DNA of 45,782 nt from Candidatus Mediterraneibacter pullistercoris. Its GTDB lineage: Bacteria; Bacillota; Clostridia; Lachnospirales; Lachnospiraceae. Both the position numbers and the translations under genes were made by a program. The stretch covers positions 1 through 45,782 of the forward strand of contig DXAU01000060.1 in assembly GCA_019116885.1 (NCBI GenBank). The letters run 5' to 3'. The notes under the pieces were generated by a model. The model made no database searches. It was not told the origin of the DNA and was given only the letters and a program-made list of their open reading frames with translations. Position 1 is the first letter of the stretch. Each line of letters begins with the position of its first letter. Below are positions 22,476-31,612 of the stretch, piece by piece.

Positions 22476-22859
22476 ATGGCTAAGGACGAAAGAAACACTT
22501 ATACGATACACAATGAAGCAAGCCTCGGTGAAGTGAAGATTGCGGACGAAGTAGTAGCGATCATCGCCGCTCTGGCAGCTACAGAAGTAGAAGGGGTCGC
22601 TTCCATGGCAGGGAATATCACCAATGAGGTGATCGGAAAGCTCGGAATCAAGAATCTGTCAAAAGGAGTGAAAGTCGACGTTCTCGAAGGTGTCGTGACC
22701 GTATCTCTGGCCCTGAACATTAAATATAACTACAGCATTGTTGACGTGACCAAAAAAGTACAGGAGAAAGTCAAAAATGCAGTTGAGAATATGACCGGTC
22801 TTGAAGTGGCTGACGTCAATATCAAAGTGGCCGGGGTGGAGATGGAGAAACAGGACTGA
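22476..22859 (+). CDS. Asp23/Gls24 family envelope stress response protein
   Basis: A 127-residue protein of the Asp23/Gls24 (DUF322) family. Features are GEVKIADEVVAIIAALAATE, VEGVASMAG and the closing ADVNIKVAGVEME. Members bind the membrane face through AmaP-type anchors or are linked to envelope stress. This YqhY-like type next to nusB is common in Clostridia and Bacilli and is thought to tie to fatty-acid metabolism, by inference. ATG 22476 follows GGGAGG. Confidence 0.93.
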   Translation: MAKDERNTYTIHNEASLGEVKIADEVVAIIAALAATEVEGVASMAGNITNEVIGKLGIKNLSKGVKVDVLEGVVTVSLALNIKYNYSIVDVTKKVQEKVKNAVENMTGLEVADVNIKVAGVEMEKQD

Positions 22860-22876
22860 TCCGTTTCGGGGCATTA

Positions 22877-22906
22877 TTGCAAATTGCAGGCCCGGTGTTG
22901 TATAAT
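22877..22906 (+). promoter_or_regulatory. Sigma-A promoter of nusB, abutting a terminator
   Basis: TTGCAA (-35, 22877-22882), 18-bp spacer, TATAAT (-10, 22901-22906). The start would fall at about 22913, inside the left arm of the next hairpin. Confidence 0.6.
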
Positions 22907-22908
22907 AG

Positions 22909-22932
22909 AGGATGTCGCAAGACATCCTTTTT
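22909..22932 (+). terminator. Intrinsic terminator after the Asp23-like gene
   Basis: AGGATGTC pairs perfectly with GACATCCT across a GCAA tetraloop, followed by a T run. It blocks read-through into nusB, while the overlapping promoter starts beyond part of the left arm. Confidence 0.88.
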
Positions 22933-22962
22933 CTATAGTCATGATATGAGGAGAACAACGGT

Positions 22963-23370
22963 ATGATAAGATCAGAACTGAGAGAGCATGTGTTTAAAAT
23001 GCTCTTCCAGATTGAATTTAATGAAGCGGCAGATATGCCGGAACATCTGAAGTACTATTTTGAGACGCTGGACGATGCGAAAGATAAGGATAAAACGTAT
23101 ATCCAGAAGAAATATGAGGCGGTTGTGTCTCATGTAGAGGAGATTGACGCTCTGCTCAATGAGGCGGCAAAGGGATGGAAAACATCGAGGATGAATAAGG
23201 TGGATCTTACAATACTCAGGCTTGCCGTCTATGAGATGCGCTGGGATGACGAAGTTCCGGAAGGGGTGGCCATCAACGAGGCGGTCGAACTGGCGAAGAG
23301 ATTCGGCGGAGAGGGGAGTTCCTCATTCGTGAACGGAGTCCTCGGCAGGCTTGCAAGACAGGAGTCCTGA
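22963..23370 (+). CDS. nusB: Transcription antitermination factor NusB
   Basis: A 135-residue all-helical protein that with NusE binds boxA RNA in rRNA antitermination. The opening RSELREHVFKMLFQIEF and closing VAINEAVELAKRFGGEGSSS and FVNGVLGRLA are textbook NusB. ATG 22963 lies in the GAGGAGAACAACGGT context. xseA begins immediately after its stop, with its ribosome binding site in the nusB end. It heads the nusB-xseA-xseB-ispA-dxs-tlyA-nadK-argR-recN run. Confidence 0.96.
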   Translation: MIRSELREHVFKMLFQIEFNEAADMPEHLKYYFETLDDAKDKDKTYIQKKYEAVVSHVEEIDALLNEAAKGWKTSRMNKVDLTILRLAVYEMRWDDEVPEGVAINEAVELAKRFGGEGSSSFVNGVLGRLARQES

Positions 23371-23372
23371 AC

Positions 23373-24602
23373 ATGAAAAATGTCTACACGGTCCGGCAGG
23401 TGAACTCCTATATCAAGAATATGTTCACACAGGATTTCATGCTGAACCGCATCTATGTAAAAGGAGAAGTCTCCAACTGTAAATATCATACATCGGGACA
23501 TATATATTTCTCTCTGAAAGATGAGTCCGGAACGATCGCCTGTGTCATGTTCGCAGGCCACAGGTCAGGGCTTTCTTTTCGGCTGTGCGAGGGACAGCAG
23601 ATCATCGTGCTTGGTTCCGTCAGCGTATACGAGAGAGACGGGAAGTATCAGCTCTATGCAAGAGAGATCATTCTGGACGGCGCAGGAGCTCTCTATGAGA
23701 AGTTTGAGGCGCTGAAGCGCGAACTCTCTGAGATGGGGATGTTTGCAGATGAATATAAACAGCCGATTCCACGGTATATACGAACGCTTGGGATCGTCAC
23801 TGCTTCTACAGGGGCGGCAGTGCGCGATATCATCAATATTGCCTCAAGGCGGAATCCACGGGTACAGATCCTCCTCTGCCCGGCGCAGGTACAGGGGGAA
23901 GGAGCGGCCGGGAGTATTGTCAGGAGCATAAAAATGCTCGAGAGATACGGAGTCGATGTTATGATCGTGGGCAGAGGCGGCGGAAGCATCGAAGACTTAT
24001 GGGCCTTTAATGAAGAGAGCGTGGCGAGAGCCATATTCGAGTGCAGTGTACCGGTTATCTCCGCCGTAGGGCATGAGACAGACACGACGATAGCAGACTA
24101 TGTGGCAGATCTGAGGGCGCCGACGCCGTCTGCCGCTGCAGAGCTTGCAGTCTGTGATGTAAGAGAGATCCAAGAACGGATTCTCTCATATAAAGATGCG
24201 ATGACAAGACAGATGTCTGTCAGGATTGATGATAAGAGAGACAGACTGGAGCGGCTTGGCATGCGGCTCAAATATGCGCATCCCAGACAGAAGCTGGACG
24301 AGAACAGACAGTATGCGGCAGAGCTTGAGACACATATCCGCTCAGTGATGAAAGAGCGGCTTACAAAAGAGAAGCACAGGCTGGCCCTCCTTGCCGGAAG
24401 AATGAAAGGAGTATCCCCTCTTGAAAAACTTGGCCAGGGGTACTCGTATATGCAGACATCCGGCGGAGAAAATATCAGGAGCATCTCGCAGATAAACAGG
24501 GGGATGGAAGTGGAGATATTTGTCAGTGACGGTAAGATATATGCAGAAGTCAAAGGAGAGGAAAAGTGGGAGAGACAGAGCACAGAGATCCGGAAAGTTT
24601 AA
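23373..24602 (+). CDS. xseA: Exodeoxyribonuclease VII large subunit
   Basis: The 409-residue large subunit of ExoVII, which degrades single-stranded DNA to short oligonucleotides. An N-terminal OB fold (NRIYVKGEVSNCKYHTSGHI near residue 22) is followed by the catalytic region, with GIVTASTGAAVRDI and VGRGGGSIEDLWAFNEE near residue 195, then a helical arm. The length is near the family norm. ATG 23373 uses CAGGAG in the nusB end. It overlaps xseB by 37 bases. Confidence 0.96.
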   Translation: MKNVYTVRQVNSYIKNMFTQDFMLNRIYVKGEVSNCKYHTSGHIYFSLKDESGTIACVMFAGHRSGLSFRLCEGQQIIVLGSVSVYERDGKYQLYAREIILDGAGALYEKFEALKRELSEMGMFADEYKQPIPRYIRTLGIVTASTGAAVRDIINIASRRNPRVQILLCPAQVQGEGAAGSIVRSIKMLERYGVDVMIVGRGGGSIEDLWAFNEESVARAIFECSVPVISAVGHETDTTIADYVADLRAPTPSAAAELAVCDVREIQERILSYKDAMTRQMSVRIDDKRDRLERLGMRLKYAHPRQKLDENRQYAAELETHIRSVMKERLTKEKHRLALLAGRMKGVSPLEKLGQGYSYMQTSGGENIRSISQINRGMEVEIFVSDGKIYAEVKGEEKWERQSTEIRKV

Positions 24603-24811
24603 ACACAGGAGAAAAGACAGATCTTGAAGAGATGTTTCATGATCTTGAAGAAGTTATAGAGAAGATGGAACACAGCGATGTGACTCTGGAACAGTCTTTC
24701 GAGCTGTATGAACGGGGAATGACGCTGTTGAAGAAGTGCAGCAGGACAATTGATGATGTGGAAAAGAAAGTCCTTGTTTTGGATGAAGGTGGAGAGACGC
24801 ATGAATTTTAA
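24566..24811 (+). CDS. xseB: Exodeoxyribonuclease VII small subunit
   Basis: The 81-residue small subunit that coats the long helices of XseA. The pattern LEEVIEKMEHSDVTLEQSFE followed by LYERGMTLLKKC is characteristic. The start is GTG 24566 behind AAAGGAGAGG inside xseA; the family N-terminus is usually shorter, and no good internal start was seen. It overlaps ispA by 11 bases. Confidence 0.93.
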   Translation: MGETEHRDPESLNTGEKTDLEEMFHDLEEVIEKMEHSDVTLEQSFELYERGMTLLKKCSRTIDDVEKKVLVLDEGGETHEF

Positions 24812-25691
24812 AGAAGAATATCAGAAAAGGATTGATACAATAGAGCATATTTTAAGAGACTGTCTGCCGGAACCGGAAGGCTATCAGAAACTTATTATGG
24901 AAGCAATGGAATACAGTCTGATGGCGGGCGGAAAGAGGATCAGACCAATGCTGATGCGGGAGTCTTACGAGCTTTTCGGCGGGAAGAGCAGCATCATAGA
25001 TCCTTTCACGGCAGCGATAGAGATGATACACACGTATTCCCTTGTCCACGATGATCTTCCGGCTATGGACAACGACGAGTACCGCCGCGGGCGCAAAACA
25101 ACGCATGTCGTTTACGGGGAGGACATAGGGATACTCGCCGGAGACGCACTGCTGAACTATGCCTTTGAGACCGCCTGCACGGCCTTTGACAAGGAGCCTG
25201 AAAACAGCGGGCGTATTGGCCGGGCATTGCAGATACTTGCAAAGAAATCTGGAATCTATGGGATGATCGGCGGTCAGGTGGTAGATGTAAAGGAGTCGGG
25301 GCATGAACTGCCCGGAGAGACGCTTGACTTCATTTACCGGCTCAAAACAAGCGCGCTGATCGAGGGCTCCGTCATGACAGGAGCAGTTCTTGCAGGAGCC
25401 TCGGATGAGGAAACCGCGCAGATGGAAGAGATAGCGGGCAAGATCGGTCTTGCGTTCCAGATCCAGGATGATATTCTGGACGTTACCAGCACTACAGAGA
25501 AACTCGGGAAACCGGTGTACAGTGACGAGAAGAATCAAAAGACCACATATGTGACGCTAAAAGGGCTGGAAGCTTCAAGAAATGAAGCGGCGCGTCTGAC
25601 GGAAGAAGCAGTCACATCACTGAAAGGACTCGGATGCAGAAATGAGTTCCTGGAAGAACTTCTCAGGAGGCTTGTATACAGAGAAAAATAA
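24801..25691 (+). CDS. ispA: Polyprenyl (farnesyl) diphosphate synthase
   Basis: A 296-residue short-chain prenyltransferase that condenses IPP with DMAPP and GPP to farnesyl-PP. The first aspartate-rich motif is VHDDLPAMDNDEYRRGR near residue 81 and the second is QIQDDILD near residue 220; GGKRIRP near residue 42 binds IPP. ATG 24801 follows AAGGTGGAGAG. dxs follows 23 bases later, placing precursor supply and chain building together. Confidence 0.94.
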   Translation: MNFKEEYQKRIDTIEHILRDCLPEPEGYQKLIMEAMEYSLMAGGKRIRPMLMRESYELFGGKSSIIDPFTAAIEMIHTYSLVHDDLPAMDNDEYRRGRKTTHVVYGEDIGILAGDALLNYAFETACTAFDKEPENSGRIGRALQILAKKSGIYGMIGGQVVDVKESGHELPGETLDFIYRLKTSALIEGSVMTGAVLAGASDEETAQMEEIAGKIGLAFQIQDDILDVTSTTEKLGKPVYSDEKNQKTTYVTLKGLEASRNEAARLTEEAVTSLKGLGCRNEFLEELLRRLVYREK

Positions 25692-25714
25692 ACGGTTGAG
25701 ACAGGGGGAGTGTT

Positions 25715-27604
25715 ATGGCTCTTGAAATGATCCGCGAAGCGAATGATATCAAAAAATTAAATGATGAACAGCTCCGGGAACTTGCGGATGAGATCCGTCA
25801 GTTCCTGATCGATAAGATCAGCAGGACAGGGGGACACCTTGCGTCCAACCTGGGGGTCGTGGAACTTACAATGGCGCTTCATCTCACGCTCGATCTGCCC
25901 GGGGACAAACTGATCTGGGATGTGGGCCATCAGTCCTATACGCACAAACTCCTGACAGGCAGAAAAGATGGTTTTGATGAACTGCGCAAATATGGCGGTA
26001 TGAGCGGCTTTCCAAAGAGAAATGAGAGCGATTGCGATGCTTTTGACACAGGGCACAGTTCCACTTCGATCTCTGCGGGGCTGGGGTATGTGGCTGCGAG
26101 AGAACTCAAAGGCGAACATCACAGCGTGGTCTCTGTGATCGGTGACGGATCTCTCACAGGAGGCATGGCATATGAAGCCCTGAACAATGCCTCCCGCCTT
26201 AAGAGCAATTTTATCATAGTACTCAACGACAATAATATGTCCATTTCAGAGAACGTGGGCGGGATGTCCAGATATCTGAACGGGCTGCGCACCGCGCAGG
26301 CTTATACGGAGATCAAGAAGGGCGTAGAGGACACGCTTAAGAGGATACCAGGAAAAGGCGACAGGATCATTGACCGGATACGAAGGACAAAAAGCGGCAT
26401 CAAACAGCTTTTTGTGCCGGGAATGTTCTTTGAAGACATGGATATCACATATCTTGGTCCGGTGGACGGACATGATATCCGCAAGATGGTGAGGGTATTC
26501 AAAGAGGCAATGCGCGTGGATCATGCAGTCCTGGTTCATGTGATCACCAAGAAAGGAAAAGGCTACGCGCCTGCAGAGGAGAATCCTGCGCGTTTCCACG
26601 GCACGGTACCATTTGATATCACGACAGGCGAGCCAAAAGAAACCGGATCTTCAGACAGCTACACACAAGTGTTTTCAAAAGTTCTGACGGATATTGGCAG
26701 AAAGGATGAGAAGGTCGTTGCCATCACTGCAGCCATGGCTGACGGAACCGGACTGTCCGCGTTTCAGAAACATTTTCCTCGTCGTTTTTTTGATGTGGGG
26801 ATTGCAGAGGAACATGGAATGACATTTGCAGCAGGTCTGGCGGCAGGAGGCATGAAACCTGTATTCGCCGTCTATTCCTCTTTCCTGCAGAGAGCCTATG
26901 ACCAGACTCTCCATGACGTCTGTCTCCAGAAGCTGCCGGTGGTGATCGCAGTGGACCGGGCAGGCCTTGTGGGAAGCGACGGAGAGACCCATCAGGGCGT
27001 GTTTGACCTGTCCTATCTCTCGACCATTCCGAACATGACGGTCATCTCTCCGAAAAACCGTTGGGAGATGGCTGACATGCTCCGGTTTGCAGTAGATTTC
27101 CAGTATCCTATTGCGATCCGCTATCCGCGGGGGAGCGCTTACGAAGGAATGAGAGAGTTCCGGGCACCGGTCGAATATGGAAAGAGTGAGGTGCTCTATG
27201 AAGAAGAGGACATCGCCGTTATTTTCGTAGGACATATGGCAGAACTGGCGGCCCAGGTGCGCAGAGAGCTGAAAAATACAGGATACAGCTGCAGTCTGGT
27301 TAATGCCCGGTTTGTAAAGCCGCTGGATACGGAACTTTTCGAGGAACTGGCAAAGGATCACAGTATCTTTGTGACAATCGAAGAAAACGTACTGACCGGA
27401 GGATTCGGAGAGCAGATGATGGATTATGTATCCAAGGCCGAACTGGACGTACACGTGTGCAATATCGGCATATCCGACGATTATGTGGAACACGGCAGCG
27501 TGGATATCCTGCGAAAAGAAGTCGGTCTGGAGCCGGGAGTGATTGTAAAGCGGGTCATAACCGATTATCTGATGATAACCGGCAGTAAAAGGAAGAAATC
27601 ATGA
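25715..27604 (+). CDS. dxs: 1-deoxy-D-xylulose-5-phosphate synthase
   Basis: A thiamine-diphosphate enzyme of 629 residues, the first step of the MEP isoprenoid pathway (pyruvate plus glyceraldehyde-3-phosphate). Motifs are GHQSYTHKLLTGR near residue 70, the ThDP-binding VIGDGSLTGGMAYEALNNA near residue 145, and the transketolase block DVGIAEEHGMTFAAGLA near residue 365. The length is full. It follows GGGGGAG and its stop overlaps the tlyA start (ATGA). The clustering with ispA supports the function. Confidence 0.97.
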   Translation: MALEMIREANDIKKLNDEQLRELADEIRQFLIDKISRTGGHLASNLGVVELTMALHLTLDLPGDKLIWDVGHQSYTHKLLTGRKDGFDELRKYGGMSGFPKRNESDCDAFDTGHSSTSISAGLGYVAARELKGEHHSVVSVIGDGSLTGGMAYEALNNASRLKSNFIIVLNDNNMSISENVGGMSRYLNGLRTAQAYTEIKKGVEDTLKRIPGKGDRIIDRIRRTKSGIKQLFVPGMFFEDMDITYLGPVDGHDIRKMVRVFKEAMRVDHAVLVHVITKKGKGYAPAEENPARFHGTVPFDITTGEPKETGSSDSYTQVFSKVLTDIGRKDEKVVAITAAMADGTGLSAFQKHFPRRFFDVGIAEEHGMTFAAGLAAGGMKPVFAVYSSFLQRAYDQTLHDVCLQKLPVVIAVDRAGLVGSDGETHQGVFDLSYLSTIPNMTVISPKNRWEMADMLRFAVDFQYPIAIRYPRGSAYEGMREFRAPVEYGKSEVLYEEEDIAVIFVGHMAELAAQVRRELKNTGYSCSLVNARFVKPLDTELFEELAKDHSIFVTIEENVLTGGFGEQMMDYVSKAELDVHVCNIGISDDYVEHGSVDILRKEVGLEPGVIVKRVITDYLMITGSKRKKS

Positions 27605-28407
27605 AAGAACGTTTGGATGTAATGCTTGTAAAACGAAAACTGGCGGATTCAAGGGAAAAGGCTAAAGCAGTTATCATGTCGGGGAATGTCTTTGTGGACG
27701 GACAGAGGGAAGACAAGGCGGGAAGCACATTTCCTGAGGAAGTCCGGATCGAGATCAGGGGACACGTACTGCCGTATGTAAGCCGCGGCGGACTCAAACT
27801 GGAGAAAGCATTAAAGAATTTCGACGTGAATGTAAAAGATAAGGTCTGTACAGACGTGGGATCATCGACAGGAGGCTTTACAGACTGTATGCTCCAAAAC
27901 GGAGCGAAGAAAGTGTTCGCCATTGACGTGGGGCGGGGGCAGCTGGACTGGAAACTGCGCAATGATCCGAGAGTGGTGTGCATGGAGAAGACGAATATCC
28001 GGTATGTGACGCCCGATGATATCGGCGAGCCTGTCGATTTCTCCTCCATAGACGTTTCCTTTATCTCTCTCTCAAAGGTGCTCGGACCTATCCGTGATTA
28101 TCTCAGAGAGGACGGCGAGATCGTAGCTCTTATCAAGCCCCAGTTTGAGGCGGGGCGTGAGAAAGTTGGAAAAAAGGGAGTGGTCCGTGACAAAAGCACG
28201 CACAGGGAAGTGATAGAGAATGTGATGGAATATGCCATGTCCGCCGGATTTGATCTGTGCGAACTTGATTTTTCTCCGATCCGGGGGCCGGAAGGCAATA
28301 TCGAGTACCTCATCCACCTGAAGAAGTGTGCGGACATACCGGGGAGAAACTGCGGTATCGATCCGGCACAAGTTGTTGACAGAGCCTTTGAGACGCTTGC
28401 AAAATAG
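27601..28407 (+). CDS. tlyA: TlyA family rRNA methyltransferase
   Basis: A 268-residue protein with an N-terminal S4 RNA-binding domain (ERLDVMLVKRKLADSREKAK) and an RrmJ/FtsJ-type SAM methyltransferase domain with DVGSSTGGFTDCML near residue 86 and IDVSFISLSKVL near residue 148. TlyA methylates 2'-O positions of rRNA in mycobacteria. The Firmicute form beside nadK-argR-recN is less studied and was once called a hemolysin. Translationally coupled to dxs. Confidence 0.93.
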   Translation: MKERLDVMLVKRKLADSREKAKAVIMSGNVFVDGQREDKAGSTFPEEVRIEIRGHVLPYVSRGGLKLEKALKNFDVNVKDKVCTDVGSSTGGFTDCMLQNGAKKVFAIDVGRGQLDWKLRNDPRVVCMEKTNIRYVTPDDIGEPVDFSSIDVSFISLSKVLGPIRDYLREDGEIVALIKPQFEAGREKVGKKGVVRDKSTHREVIENVMEYAMSAGFDLCELDFSPIRGPEGNIEYLIHLKKCADIPGRNCGIDPAQVVDRAFETLAK

Positions 28408-28424
28408 GATATAAGAGGTATGGG

Positions 28425-29258
28425 ATGGACATTTTTTATATCATTACGAACAGATTAAAGGATACAGACTATTCAATTACAAACGAGATCAGAGACTATA
28501 TCATGAGCTGTGGCAAGAAGTGCTTTGTCTCTGAAAAGGACGGAGAGGGACATATCATTCCCGGTACAGTGCCTGAAGAGGCCGAGTGCGGACTAGTTCT
28601 GGGCGGGGACGGAACTCTGATCCGGGCTGTCCGTGACCTGAGAGAACGGAATCTGCCGCTTCTGGGGATCAATCTTGGGACGCTGGGATATCTTGCAGAT
28701 GTTGAACTGAAAGACTACAGAGAAGCTGTTGACCGTCTCGTGTCCGGAACGCCTGATATCGAGGAGCGCATGATGCTTGAAGGAAGTTTCAGGAACTCCC
28801 GGAAAGATATTGCCATGAATGACATTGTGCTCGCAAGAGAGGGAAAGGTAAGAATCGTAAGTTTCAACATATATGTGAACGGCACTCTGCTCAACACTTA
28901 TCATGCAGACGGCGTCATCCTGTCCACGCCGACCGGAAGTACAGGATATAATCTTTCTGCCGGGGGTCCGGTGGTGGAGCCGACGGCAGAACTTATCGTG
29001 ATCACACCAATCTGCTCCCATGCCCTGAATACGAGCAGCGTGGTTCTCTCAGCAGATGATGTGATAGAAGTGGAGATATGCGAGGGGCGTTACGGAAGAC
29101 AGGAGCAGGTATCCCTGTGTTTTGACGGTGCGGAGCAGACGACTCTTGTCACCGGGGAAAGAGTATGCATCAGAAAAGCAGGACAGACTGCGCGCCTTAT
29201 CAAACTCAGCCGTGAGAGTTTCTTAAAAACCATGCGCAAAAAGATGAAAGGAAATTAG
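28425..29258 (+). CDS. nadK: NAD kinase
   Basis: A 277-residue ATP-NAD kinase making NADP. Motifs are LVLGGDGTLIRAVR near residue 55, GINLGTLGYLADVE, and STPTGSTGYNLSAGGPVVEP near residue 166. The N-terminal 30 residues are not in strict family form but include DIFYIITNRLKD. ATG 28425 follows AAGAGGTATGGG. argR starts five bases after its stop. Confidence 0.95.
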   Translation: MDIFYIITNRLKDTDYSITNEIRDYIMSCGKKCFVSEKDGEGHIIPGTVPEEAECGLVLGGDGTLIRAVRDLRERNLPLLGINLGTLGYLADVELKDYREAVDRLVSGTPDIEERMMLEGSFRNSRKDIAMNDIVLAREGKVRIVSFNIYVNGTLLNTYHADGVILSTPTGSTGYNLSAGGPVVEPTAELIVITPICSHALNTSSVVLSADDVIEVEICEGRYGRQEQVSLCFDGAEQTTLVTGERVCIRKAGQTARLIKLSRESFLKTMRKKMKGN

Positions 29259-29263
29259 GAAAA

Positions 29264-29722
29264 ATGAAAGTCAGCCGACATGCAAAGATCATTGAACTAA
29301 TCGGTCAATACGATATCGAAACCCAGGAAGAACTGGCAGAATATCTGAACAGCGCCGGGTTCAAAGTGACTCAGGCAACTGTCTCAAGAGATATACGGGA
29401 TCTGAAACTGACAAAAGTGTCCGTAAGCGGCGGCAGGCAGAAATATGTCATACACAGGCAGGATGAGCCGGAGATCAATGAAAAGTATATCCGTGTGCTG
29501 TGTGACGGCTATCTTTCCATGGACATGGCTCAGAACATCCTTGTGATAAAGACAGTGTCCGGCATGGCGATGGCTGTGGCGGCAGCGGTGGATGCCATGA
29601 AGTGGAATGAAGTCGTAGGCTGTATTGCCGGGGACGATACCATCATGTGTGCGATCCGCACAGTAGAAGATACTTCTGCTGTGATGGAGAAGATAAGGAA
29701 GATCATCTCAAAAGGAATGTAG
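29264..29722 (+). CDS. argR: Arginine repressor ArgR/AhrC
   Basis: A 152-residue regulator that senses arginine and controls its synthesis and breakdown. A winged-helix N-terminus (FKVTQATVSRDIRDLKLTKV near residue 33) binds ARG boxes. The C-terminal domain with VVGCIAGDDTIMCAIRT near residue 122 forms hexamers and binds arginine. The start ATG 29264 follows TTAGGAAAA overlapping the nadK end. Its place before recN is conserved across Firmicutes. No ARG box was recognised nearby. Confidence 0.95.
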   Translation: MKVSRHAKIIELIGQYDIETQEELAEYLNSAGFKVTQATVSRDIRDLKLTKVSVSGGRQKYVIHRQDEPEINEKYIRVLCDGYLSMDMAQNILVIKTVSGMAMAVAAAVDAMKWNEVVGCIAGDDTIMCAIRTVEDTSAVMEKIRKIISKGM

Positions 29723-29730
29723 GTGAGGAT

Positions 29731-31407
29731 ATGTTAGAAAATCTTCATGTTAAAAATCTTGCTCTGATCGATGAGACGGAAGTGGATTTCGGCCCCGGAC
29801 TCAATATACTTACCGGTGAAACCGGAGCCGGAAAGTCCATCCTCATGGGATCAGTGGGACTTGCGCTCGGCGGCAGATACACTGCGGATATGCTGAGAAA
29901 CGGCGCGTCCAGCGGTCTGGTCGAGCTGACTTTTTCCGTGGAGGACGAGAAGATACAAAAGAAGCTGGAGAAGATGGATATCTATCCGGAAGACGGACAG
30001 GTCACTTTGAGCCGGAAACTGATGGAAGGACGAAGCATCAGCCGTATCAACGGTGAGACTGTCAGCATGAGCACCCTCAAGGAAGCCGCAGGGCTTCTCA
30101 TAGACATACACGGCCAGCACGACAGTCAGACACTGTTAAACAGGAGGAATCATCTCGCGCTCCTGGATCTCTATGCGGACAGGGAAGTGCGCTCTGTAAA
30201 AGCCGAAATGGCAGAAGCATATCGTGTGTATCAGGAGCTTGTCAAGAAGCTCGAAGAATCATCCATGGATGAAGAAAGCAGGAGGAGAGAGCTTTCTCTG
30301 GCGGAATTCGAGACTGCGGAGATAGAGGAGGCGTCCCTTGTCCAGGGCGAGGACGAGGAGCTGGAACAGACGTACCGGAGGATGACTGAGAGCAGGAATA
30401 TTACCGAGGCTGTTGCAGAGACTTATCAGTATACTGCTGAGGATGCGTCGGGCAATGCGAGCGACTGCTTAAGCCGCGCCATACGTGTGTTTCAGGATGT
30501 TCCCGGATTTGACGGGAGCGCTGGGGAACTTTACAGCCAGCTTCTGGATGTGGACAGCCTCTTAAATGACTTTAACCGCGAACTGTCGGAATATGCCAAG
30601 AGTCTTGAATTTTCGGAAGAAGAGTTTAATGAAACGGAAGAACGTCTGAACCTGATCAATCATCTGAAGGCAAAATATGGAAAAACCGTCAGCGATATCC
30701 TTACATACTGCGAAACAAAAAAGCAGAGAATAGAACAGCTTAATGACTATGACGAATATGTCAGGGATTTAAAAGAGAAAAAAGAAAGAGCGGCAGCACA
30801 GGTAGAGAAGATATCTTCAAAACTCCATCAGATTCGCAAAAAAAATTCGGCTGTCTTTTCAAAAGAAATAAGGCTGCAGATGTCGGAACTGAATTTCCTT
30901 GACACGAGGCTTGAGATGCGGCTTAAAGATACCGGACATTACAGTGCGAACGGCAGTGATGAAGCAGAATTCTATCTGTCGGTCAACCCGGGGGAACCAA
31001 TGCGCTCGCTGGCCGATATAGCTTCGGGCGGGGAACTCTCCAGAATTATGCTTGCGGTCAAAACAGTGCTGGCAGATGCGGAAGATACGCCGACGCTGAT
31101 TTTCGATGAGATTGATTCGGGAATATCAGGAATCACGGCGGACAAGGTGAGCGAAAAACTCCGCCTGATTGCCGGAAGCCGTCAGGTCATCTGCATTACA
31201 CATCTGCCTCAGATCGCGGCGGCGGCAGACGTTCATTTCCTTATAGAGAAAAGCGCAGACAAAAAGAGCGTACAGACGAGGATCGAACGGCTGGATAAAG
31301 AATCGTCCGTAAAAGAGCTCGCACGCATGCTCGGCGGTGCAAAAGTGACGGATACGATCCTTGAGAGCGCCAGAGAAATGAAAGAATTGGCAAAGCGTGA
31401 AAGATAA
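29731..31407 (+). CDS. recN: DNA repair protein RecN
   Basis: An SMC-like ATPase of 558 residues acting early in double-strand-break repair. Walker A is LTGETGAGKSILMG near residues 28-41, then IDIHGQHDSQTLLN near residue 125, a long coiled-coil arm at about 150-350, the signature SGGELSRIMLAVKTV near residue 433, and Walker B TLIFDEIDSGISG. ATG 29731 follows AGGTGAGG. The longer frame upstream lies in argR and was rejected. Confidence 0.96.
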   Translation: MLENLHVKNLALIDETEVDFGPGLNILTGETGAGKSILMGSVGLALGGRYTADMLRNGASSGLVELTFSVEDEKIQKKLEKMDIYPEDGQVTLSRKLMEGRSISRINGETVSMSTLKEAAGLLIDIHGQHDSQTLLNRRNHLALLDLYADREVRSVKAEMAEAYRVYQELVKKLEESSMDEESRRRELSLAEFETAEIEEASLVQGEDEELEQTYRRMTESRNITEAVAETYQYTAEDASGNASDCLSRAIRVFQDVPGFDGSAGELYSQLLDVDSLLNDFNRELSEYAKSLEFSEEEFNETEERLNLINHLKAKYGKTVSDILTYCETKKQRIEQLNDYDEYVRDLKEKKERAAAQVEKISSKLHQIRKKNSAVFSKEIRLQMSELNFLDTRLEMRLKDTGHYSANGSDEAEFYLSVNPGEPMRSLADIASGGELSRIMLAVKTVLADAEDTPTLIFDEIDSGISGITADKVSEKLRLIAGSRQVICITHLPQIAAAADVHFLIEKSADKKSVQTRIERLDKESSVKELARMLGGAKVTDTILESAREMKELAKRER

Positions 31408-31441
31408 TACCAGAGTGAAATATTTAAAACCACACATACTA

Positions 31442-31476
31442 AAAACGGATACGGCGATTGTATCCGTTTTCTTTTT
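31442..31476 (+). terminator. Intrinsic terminator after recN
   Basis: AAAACGGATAC (31442-31452) pairs perfectly with GTATCCGTTTT (31460-31470) across a 7-base loop; C and five T follow. It closes the nusB-recN run and is directly followed by the dispersed repeat. Confidence 0.9.
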
Positions 31477-31570
31477 GCGTGGGCAACAAGCCAAAGTCCG
31501 GGCTTTCCCGAGACCTTGGCGGCTGCTTACAATCCCGGAATGTGCCTTTTGGCATTTCCGGTGGTTGCAT
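31477..31570 (+). repeat. Dispersed structured repeat, copy 2
   Basis: It aligns ungapped to the copy at 1937. It begins GCGTGGGCAACAAGCC immediately after a terminator T tract and ends about 42 bases before spoIVB. Hairpin one pairs CCAAAGTCCGGG with CCCGAGACCTTGG. Hairpin two has CCGGAA and TGCC pairing with GGCA and TTCCGG around a TTTT loop, and its arms are better matched than in copy 1. The differing but still pairable arms hint that the RNA or cruciform structure matters. Confidence 0.75.
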
Positions 31571-31612
31571 ATCGGCGCTGATCCCGGCAGTGCCAGGAAA
31601 GGATGTGAAAGT

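Noticed and set aside
26675-27493. Antisense open frame opposite dxs
   Set aside because: Shadow of a well-conserved enzyme; no start signals.
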